9,682 nt of DNA from Candidatus Pacearchaeota archaeon (lineage in GTDB: Archaea; Nanobdellota; Nanobdellia; Pacearchaeales; GW2011-AR1). The stretch covers positions 1 through 9,682 of the forward strand of contig WAQV01000014.1 in the NCBI GenBank assembly GCA_015520065.1. Reading direction: 5' to 3'. Position 1 is the first letter of the stretch. Each line of letters opens with the position of its first letter. Below the pieces are notes generated by a model, which saw only the letters and a program-made list of their open reading frames with translations, did no database searches and was not told the origin of the DNA. Position numbers and translations under genes: made by a program. Shown piece by piece: positions 4,757 through 9,682 of this stretch.

Positions 4757-5596
4757 TTATCTTTTGCCTTTCACTTCCCTAAGAATAACTTCTTCAAACA
4801 CTGGCTTTTCTTCCTGATAGAAAATACCTACTGGGATTCTTGTTTTTTCAGAGATTGTGTTGTAATCGAACTCTTCTGCTTTTTTCATTGCTTCTTTAAT
4901 ATTTGTTTTATCATGCCCTGCTTTTTCAAGAGAGTAAATTCTATCTCTGTATCCTGTATCTGGGTGAAAAATTATGCATGGCTGCAATACCTCAATAAAA
5001 GAAAACCCTTTGTGTTTAACAGCTTCTTTCAGTATGTTCTCAATTTCCTTAACATCAGCAAACACTCTTGCAACAAAGCCTGCTCCAAGGGAAAGCATTA
5101 GTTTTATAGGGTTTATAGGATGCACTTTTACTCCATAAGGCGTTGTCTTGTCTTTAAATCCTTCCTCAGTTGTAGGGGTTGGCTGGCCAACAGTAAGCGC
5201 AAACACCTGATTGTTATGAACAATATAATTAATATCTGAGTTATATCTTGCTGCATGAATTAAATGTTCTATGCCTTCTGCATAAGCATCTCCGTCTCCT
5301 GAAAAACCAAAGACAGTCAGTTTAGGGTTGCCAAGCTTTATTCCTAAACATGTAGGCAAAACCCTTCCATGCAGAGTATTAAGCCCGTTTAGATTTACAT
5401 AATCGTAAATTTTTGCATGACAGCCAATTCCTGAAACCATTGCAAAATCTTCTCTTTTCTTGCCTTTTGCTATCTCTTTTTCAAGGAAATTTTTAAACCC
5501 TGCAAGTATCTGAAAGTTAAAGCATCCCGGACACCATGTCGGCTTTGTGCCCGTATTAATGCTCTCGCTCTTTATTGCACTTTCTTTTTTCATCAT
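4757..5596 (-). CDS. korB: 2-oxoacid:ferredoxin oxidoreductase, beta subunit
   Basis: The beta subunit holds thiamine diphosphate and the single [4Fe-4S] cluster of the enzyme that converts a 2-oxoacid plus CoA to acyl-CoA, CO2 and reduced ferredoxin in the cytoplasm. The 279 residues show WCPGC (21-25) and GIGCHAK (56-62). The thiamine-binding motif begins GDGDAYAEG (100-108) and ends with HNN (127-129), followed by FALTVGQPTPTTEEG. The cluster cysteines expected from the Sulfolobus-type enzyme are all present at 22, 25, 59 and 207. Length is normal. It is the second gene of the operon; its ATG overlaps the korA TGA by four bases, with GAGG and AGG in the upstream coding end as a possible Shine-Dalgarno. 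A second ATG follows at once (MM start). Family assignment is secure. Which 2-oxoacid (pyruvate, 2-oxoglutarate or broad range) cannot be read from the sequence. Confidence 0.95.
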   Translation of the reverse strand: MMKKESAIKSESINTGTKPTWCPGCFNFQILAGFKNFLEKEIAKGKKREDFAMVSGIGCHAKIYDYVNLNGLNTLHGRVLPTCLGIKLGNPKLTVFGFSGDGDAYAEGIEHLIHAARYNSDINYIVHNNQVFALTVGQPTPTTEEGFKDKTTPYGVKVHPINPIKLMLSLGAGFVARVFADVKEIENILKEAVKHKGFSFIEVLQPCIIFHPDTGYRDRIYSLEKAGHDKTNIKEAMKKAEEFDYNTISEKTRIPVGIFYQEEKPVFEEVILREVKGKR

Positions 5597-7107
5597 TTCA
5601 GCCTAAACCTCTTTTTTATTTCTCTATCAAGCTCGTCAGACAAAAACGGCCTGCCATCATATCTTAAAATCTTATCCTCTATAAAGATTCCTGTTTTTTC
5701 CCTTATCAAAGCGCCTAACTGGCCAGTAGAGTTATTCTCAATAAGAACAACTTTCTCTGCTTTTTCCAGCTCTCTCTTAATTTCTAAAGGAAACGGCTCG
5801 ATGTATAAAATCTGGATAAACTTGACATCGACATCTTTAATAGAGTCAATAATTGCTCCTTTTGTTGAGCCCCAGCTTACAATTACATTCCTTGAAGTTT
5901 TCTTCCCATAAATTTTGTACCTGTTAAATTTTTTTGATTCTTTTTCAATATCTTTTGCTTTTTTAAGCCGTTTTTCCACATTTTTCTTAATGATTTCTGC
6001 ATCTTCTGTTGCAGAGCCTGTTGCAGGATTTTTCTCATAACTGTTATACCTTCCCAAAGTTGCAAGTTTTTTTGATGTAGTTATTGTTGGCTTCTCAGAT
6101 AGAGTATAAAAACTCTCAGCAAGATGTTTGTCACTTATAACAATTGCTGGAATCTTGAATTTTTGCGAAAAATAAAACGCCTGGCTTGTCAACTCCTCTG
6201 CCTCTAAAGGGTCTCCTGGAGCCAAAACAACTCTTGGAAACTCCCCATGACCTCCATAAAGGGCAATATTCAAGTCTCCTTGTCCTGTATAAGTAGGAAC
6301 CCCTGTTGCAGGCCCCGGCCTCTGGGCAAGATATATTACAAGAGGTACTTCAGCCATTCCTGCAAGACTTAATGCCTCTGTCATTAAGTCAAAGCCTCCT
6401 CCGCTTGTTCCACACATTGATTTTGCTCCAGTAAGAGCAGACCCTATTGCGGCATTAATAACTGCAATCTCGTTTTCAAGCTCAACCACAACAAAATCTC
6501 CAGTAAGCTGTCTTTGAGCAAGCTCTGTCAATACTGGAGTTGCTGGAGTCATAGGATATGCATAATAAATATCAACTCCTGCCTTTATTGCTCCATTAGC
6601 AATTCCTTGAGTGCCGTTAATAAAATTCAAACTCTTTGCATTTTTTGCACTAACTTTCAGCATTGAATTGATTTTAATTTTTTCTTCAGCCTCTGAATAA
6701 CCTAACTTTGCCTCTTTCATATTTTCTTCAAACCTTTTTTTCAACTTTCTCAGTTCATACTCCAGCTCCTTAAATTCAAGCCCTAAAATCTTAAACAGCT
6801 TTCCTGCAAAATACATGTTTTTGTGCTGCCCTCTCAGAATTATTCCTGACTTCTTCAGATTTTTTTTATGCAGGTTTTCAGTGTTCTCGTCAAGAGCAAC
6901 AATAATATCTAGTTCCGAATCATTGCTGTAAACAGGTCTGTCCGAGAATGTTAAAACATTAAAATTGTGTCCCCCTCTGATTAATGACTGGTAATCTCTT
7001 GAACAGAAAACATAATATCCTTTTTTTACAAGAACCTCTCCAAGAATGCTTGCAAGAACATTTGGGCCTTGCCCTGCTTTTCCTCCAAAAAGAATATTCA
7101 ACCTCAT
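5593..7107 (-). CDS. korA: 2-oxoacid:ferredoxin oxidoreductase, fused gamma-alpha subunit
   Basis: The 504-residue protein fuses two parts of the enzyme. Residues 1 to about 145 are the gamma domain, with GGKAGQGPNVLA (8-19) and RDYQSLIRGGHNFN (37-50). From about 160 comes the alpha domain, with AYPMTPATP (183-191; the YPITP substrate motif, here with Met), VELENEIA (208-215) holding the acidic residues near thiamine, GTSGGGFDLM (233-242) and AQRPGPATGVPT (261-272). A transketolase-C-like domain occupies about 400-504. Fused subunits I recall are about 570-630 residues, so this one is short; the gamma domain is trimmed, ending in a Lys/Glu-rich helix. With korB it forms the two-subunit type of enzyme known from Sulfolobus, supplying reduced ferredoxin and acyl-CoA. 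It is the first gene of the operon, with no clear Shine-Dalgarno before the ATG at 7107. Confidence 0.95.
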   Translation of the reverse strand: MRLNILFGGKAGQGPNVLASILGEVLVKKGYYVFCSRDYQSLIRGGHNFNVLTFSDRPVYSNDSELDIIVALDENTENLHKKNLKKSGIILRGQHKNMYFAGKLFKILGLEFKELEYELRKLKKRFEENMKEAKLGYSEAEEKIKINSMLKVSAKNAKSLNFINGTQGIANGAIKAGVDIYYAYPMTPATPVLTELAQRQLTGDFVVVELENEIAVINAAIGSALTGAKSMCGTSGGGFDLMTEALSLAGMAEVPLVIYLAQRPGPATGVPTYTGQGDLNIALYGGHGEFPRVVLAPGDPLEAEELTSQAFYFSQKFKIPAIVISDKHLAESFYTLSEKPTITTSKKLATLGRYNSYEKNPATGSATEDAEIIKKNVEKRLKKAKDIEKESKKFNRYKIYGKKTSRNVIVSWGSTKGAIIDSIKDVDVKFIQILYIEPFPLEIKRELEKAEKVVLIENNSTGQLGALIREKTGIFIEDKILRYDGRPFLSDELDREIKKRFRLK

Positions 7108-7124
7108 TTTATGGTCAACTAAAA

Positions 7125-7150
7125 TCTAAATTTACGAAGGTTTTTAAATC
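7125..7150 (-). promoter_or_regulatory. Candidate promoter region for korA-korB
   Basis: Two AT-rich boxes on the minus strand could serve. GTAAATTTAG is about 23 nt before the ATG at 7107, and GATTTAAAAA about 38 nt before it would leave a leader of roughly 12 nt. Neither is clearly better, and the region is shared with the divergent lipoprotein promoter at 7196-7203. Confidence 0.35.
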
Positions 7151-7195
7151 TGTTTATTTTTGAGGCTTGCTCCAAACCTACAATTTTGAAAAAGT

Positions 7196-7203
7196 TTATA
7201 AAA
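7196..7203 (+). promoter_or_regulatory. TATA box for the lipoprotein gene; supports start at 7224
   Basis: TTTATAAA is centred 24.5 nt before the ATG at 7224 and lies inside the longer open frame that begins at 7167. An initiation at 7167 would therefore precede the promoter. The box favours a leaderless message starting at 7224. Confidence 0.6.
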
Positions 7204-7223
7204 TTCCATTGCCTTGTGTAAAT

Positions 7224-7604
7224 ATGTCTTTAAGGAAGATAATTGTTTCTGCAGCTCTTTTTGCAAACACCTTGAATTTCTCAGGATGCTCTTCTGATAT
7301 GCCTGACTCATACATAATTACTCAGAAAGAGGCAGATAATATTGCAAAATCCTATGTAAAAATATGGGAAAGCATGAATAGCAGTTATATAAATGTCCAC
7401 TCTCTTTTAAGAGAAGGGAGATACGATGAAGCTGAAAAAGTTTTGGAAATTTACCTTAAACAGCAAATTATAAGCGGAGAGATGTATCTTGACAATGTAA
7501 AATCTGTTGACACTCTGTCAAATTCTGTTGTTGATGATATAGAGTTAAGAATTGAGAAAGGAATAAAAAAGATTGGGCTTCATCTGAGCAAAGAAACCCT
7601 CTAA
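7224..7604 (+). CDS. Small secreted lipoprotein of unknown function
   Basis: From the ATG at 7224 the product has 126 residues. It begins with a lipoprotein signal peptide: Arg4-Lys5, a hydrophobic stretch (6-14), and a lipobox-like FSGC with Cys22 as the likely lipidated residue. The mature part is polar and helical, with EADNIAKSYVKIWESM and REGRYDEAEKVLEIYLKQQ as amphipathic helices, and no enzyme motif. It should be anchored to the outer face of the membrane. The open frame extends upstream to an ATG at 7167, but those 19 residues would put the signal peptide inside the chain and lie over the TATA box at 7196-7203, so the shorter start is preferred. It diverges from korA and is probably monocistronic. 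I do not recognise a family. Confidence 0.7.
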   Translation: MSLRKIIVSAALFANTLNFSGCSSDMPDSYIITQKEADNIAKSYVKIWESMNSSYINVHSLLREGRYDEAEKVLEIYLKQQIISGEMYLDNVKSVDTLSNSVVDDIELRIEKGIKKIGLHLSKETL

Positions 7605-7626
7605 TATTATACTTCTTCACAGACAA

Positions 7627-7666
7627 TTTTATATATTAAGGCATTTAATCTCTTTTGTTTTAAACT
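7627..7666 (+). promoter_or_regulatory. Candidate promoter region for mre11-rad50
   Basis: TTTTATATAT (7627-7636) is the strongest TATA-like run and would give a leader of about 35 nt. GTTTTAAACT (7657-7666) is about 30 nt before the ATG and would give an almost leaderless message. No Shine-Dalgarno precedes the ATG at 7692, which slightly favours the nearer box. Confidence 0.35.
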
Positions 7667-7691
7667 AACTTTAAACAATCAATATTAAAAA

Positions 7692-8858
7692 ATGGTGAAA
7701 TTTGCTCATATAGCTGATGTTCATTTAGGAGGGTGGAGACAGCAGCCGCTGCAGGAGTTAAACTTTCAGTCCTTCAGAAAAGCAATAGATATCTGTATAA
7801 AAGACAAGCTGGATTTTGTTTTAATAGCTGGAGACCTGTTTGACAGCGCTTATCCGCCAATAGATGTCCTTAAAGAAACTTTTGCAGAGTTCAAAAGACT
7901 GAAAGATGCAAGAATCCCGTGTTTTATTGTTGCAGGTTCTCATGACTACTCTGTTTCAGGAAAAACCTTTCTGGATGTTCTTGAAAAGACAGGATTCTGC
8001 AAAAACGTATTTAATGCTGAAGAAAAAGGCGATAAAATTTTACTCAATCCTGTAATTCACGAAGGTGTTGCAATTTACGGATATCCTGGAAAAAAGTCAG
8101 GCTTGGAAGTAGAAGAAATAAAGAATATCAAACTTAATGATACTCCTGGAATGTTCAAAATCTTCATTCTTCATACAACTCTTGACAAAGCTAAAGGCAG
8201 TCTTCCTATCGACTCTGTTCCTGCTGACGAACTGCCAAAAGCTGACTATTATGCTCTTGGGCATCTTCATATCGAGTTTAAGTATAAGAATTTCCTCTAT
8301 CCCGGCCCGATATTTCCAAACAACTTTCAGGAGTTGGAAGACTTAAAGTATGGAAGATTTTATATTATTGATACAGAACTTCCTCCAGAGAGTGCATTAA
8401 AAAAAATAGAACTAAAAATTAAAGAAACCTTGCCATTAACATTCAACATTACTAATGCCCTCTCAGCTACAGAAGAAATTATCTCAGAGTTAAATAAGCA
8501 TGACTTAAATGACAAAATAATTCTTTTAAGAATTAAAGGAGAGATTGAGAACGGAAAAGTTTCTGATATAAAGTTTTCCCAGATAGAGGAGTTTGCAAAG
8601 AAAAAAGGTGCTTACTTTCTATTAAGAAACACTCACGACCTAAAAATAAAAGAAGAGGAGGTAGAGATAGAAATTAAAGATGATGCAAACATAGAAGAAG
8701 AAAGCATAAAAATTTACTCCTCTCAGAATCCATCTGAATTCAACAAGCTAATACCTCAACTGTTAAATGCCTTGTCAATAGAAAAGCAGGAAGATGAAAA
8801 AACAGAGTCATTTAACAGAAGAGTAATAGAGGAAGCAAAAAAAATCCTGAAATTTTAA
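7692..8858 (+). CDS. mre11: DNA double-strand break repair nuclease Mre11
   Basis: Mre11 is the manganese-dependent nuclease of the Mre11-Rad50 complex that trims DNA ends before recombination. The 388 residues carry the phosphoesterase motifs in order: IADVHLG with Asp9 and His11, AGDLFD with Asp48, AGSHDYS with His84, HTTLD with His161, and ALGHLHIE with His191 and His193. These match the metal ligands and catalytic histidine of Pyrococcus Mre11 (D8, H10, D49, N84, H85, H173, H206, H208), except that the metal-binding Asn is Ser83 here. The capping domain and a charged C-terminal region follow; RVIEEAKKILKF at the end is probably part of the Rad50-binding helices. Length is typical to slightly short for archaea. 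It is one base from the rad50 start, so the two are co-transcribed and co-translated. Confidence 0.95.
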   Translation: MVKFAHIADVHLGGWRQQPLQELNFQSFRKAIDICIKDKLDFVLIAGDLFDSAYPPIDVLKETFAEFKRLKDARIPCFIVAGSHDYSVSGKTFLDVLEKTGFCKNVFNAEEKGDKILLNPVIHEGVAIYGYPGKKSGLEVEEIKNIKLNDTPGMFKIFILHTTLDKAKGSLPIDSVPADELPKADYYALGHLHIEFKYKNFLYPGPIFPNNFQELEDLKYGRFYIIDTELPPESALKKIELKIKETLPLTFNITNALSATEEIISELNKHDLNDKIILLRIKGEIENGKVSDIKFSQIEEFAKKKGAYFLLRNTHDLKIKEEEVEIEIKDDANIEEESIKIYSSQNPSEFNKLIPQLLNALSIEKQEDEKTESFNRRVIEEAKKILKF

Positions 8859-8859
8859 A

Positions 8860-9682
8860 ATGAGAATAAAAAAAGTAAGACTTACCAATATCAGAAGTTA
8901 TAAAGAGGCAGAAATAGAATTCCCAGAAGGGTCTACCTTATTGTCCGGAAACATTGGGTCAGGAAAAACGTCTGTTTTGCTTGGCATTGAATTTGCGCTT
9001 TTTGGACTGCAGCCAGGACAGAAAGGCGCTTCTCTGCTTAGGAATGATGCTAAGGAAGGAGGAGTTGTAATTGAATTTGAAGTTGATGGAAAAAACATAG
9101 TAATTGAGAGAACTCTTAAAAGAGGAAAAAGCGTTTCACAGGATTACTGTTCTATAACAATTGATAATGAAAAAAGAGAAATTTCAGTAACAGAGCTGAA
9201 AAATAAAGTTCTGGAACTGCTCGAATATCCAAAGGAACTTTCAAAAAAACAAAACATCTTATACAAATTTACTGTCTATACTCCTCAAGAAGAAATGAAA
9301 CAGATAATTCTTCAGGACCCTGAAACACGGATAAATACATTAAGATATGTCTTTGGAATTGACAAGTATAAGAGAATTTTAGAGAATGCATTAATTGTCA
9401 TCTCAAAAATCAGAGAGGAAAAAAAGCTGAAAGAAGGAGCCACTCTTAGCTTAGAACAAGACAAAATGAGCCTTCTTTCAAAAGAGAAAGAGCTTGAATC
9501 AAAGTATAAAAATCTCTCTTCTGCTGAGGAGGAGTTTTTATTAAGAAAAAACGAGAAAGATAGAATCCAAAAAGAGAAAGATGAGATTTCCAACAAAATT
9601 GAAGAAAAAATGAGGCTGGAACAGGAAATTGAAAAAACAAAAATAATGATTTCTGCAAAAAATGAGTCCACTGTCTCTTATA
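8860..9682 (+). CDS. rad50: DNA double-strand break repair ATPase Rad50, N-terminal part (runs off window)
   Basis: The open frame starts at the ATG one base after the mre11 stop and continues without a stop to the window end, covering about 274 residues. It begins MRIKKVRLTNIRSYKEAEIE, the usual Rad50/SMC start, with Walker A GNIGSGKTS at 30-38. The Q-loop is YTPQEEMKQIIL, with Gln143 in the place of Pyrococcus Gln140. RYVFGIDKYKRI (162-173) leads into the coiled coil, which is rich in Lys and Glu from about 186 to the edge. The zinc hook, signature motif and Walker B should lie beyond the window. Rad50 binds ATP as a dimer, tethers DNA ends and controls Mre11. There is no Shine-Dalgarno next to the start, so translation probably relies on coupling to mre11. 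Confidence 0.95.
   Translation, partial: MRIKKVRLTNIRSYKEAEIEFPEGSTLLSGNIGSGKTSVLLGIEFALFGLQPGQKGASLLRNDAKEGGVVIEFEVDGKNIVIERTLKRGKSVSQDYCSITIDNEKREISVTELKNKVLELLEYPKELSKKQNILYKFTVYTPQEEMKQIILQDPETRINTLRYVFGIDKYKRILENALIVISKIREEKKLKEGATLSLEQDKMSLLSKEKELESKYKNLSSAEEEFLLRKNEKDRIQKEKDEISNKIEEKMRLEQEIEKTKIMISAKNESTVSY

Noticed and set aside
5883..6065. Additional small frame within korA on the same strand
   Set aside because: It lies wholly inside the korA coding region in another frame with no start signals; korA is unambiguous.
9312..9671. Minus-strand open frames opposite rad50
   Set aside because: They are Ser/Phe-rich antisense readings of the Rad50 coiled-coil region; the plus-strand Rad50 motifs are decisive.
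1..9682. CRISPR array, insertion sequence, attachment site or defence system
   Set aside because: No regularly spaced direct repeats, transposase, integrase or terminal inverted repeats were found by eye. The tRNA genes show no duplicated 3' ends suggestive of integration.

Overview
This is an AT-rich window from an archaeon, most likely a DPANN-type lineage such as Woesearchaeota or Pacearchaeota. The archaeal assignment rests on an Mre11-Rad50 gene pair, a 2-oxoacid:ferredoxin oxidoreductase with fused gamma-alpha subunit, an intron-bearing tRNA, two tRNAs without encoded CCA ends, and TATA-box promoters placed about 25 bases before start codons. The DPANN assignment is inferred from the many small lineage-restricted membrane proteins and compact spacing, and is not proven. 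No mobile element, CRISPR array or defence island was seen.

Left part (1-3306), all on the minus strand and in short transcription units: a P-loop kinase whose frame is broken near the window edge (1-313); a two-gene operon of an unknown protein and a NodB-fold deacetylase-like protein (352-1564); a charged helical protein of unknown function (1654-2187); tRNA-Thr(GGU) with C instead of U at position 33 (2227-2299); a basic-tailed two-helix membrane protein (2380-2730); and two overlapping genes for small paralogous membrane proteins (2774-3306).

Middle (3423-7604): a GT4-type glycosyltransferase on the plus strand ends three bases short of tRNA-Ile(GAU), which lies on the minus strand and carries a 17-nt intron. 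Upstream of that tRNA on the minus strand is the korA-korB operon for ferredoxin-dependent oxidative decarboxylation of a 2-oxoacid. Diverging from korA is a small secreted lipoprotein gene whose true start is probably at 7224.

Right part (7692-9682): mre11 followed after one base by rad50, which runs off the window. Together they form the double-strand-break end-processing nuclease/ATPase.

A pattern joins the window. Five unit-leading genes (starts 313, 1564, 2187, 2730, 7224) have a TATA-like box centred 24.5-26 nt upstream of ATG and no Shine-Dalgarno sequence, implying leaderless mRNAs. The second gene of the 352-1564 operon and the glycosyltransferase have clear Shine-Dalgarno sequences. 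No single dramatic new system is evident. The best leads are the C33 tRNA-Thr, the tandem small membrane paralogues, the unknown/deacetylase-like operon and the broken kinase.
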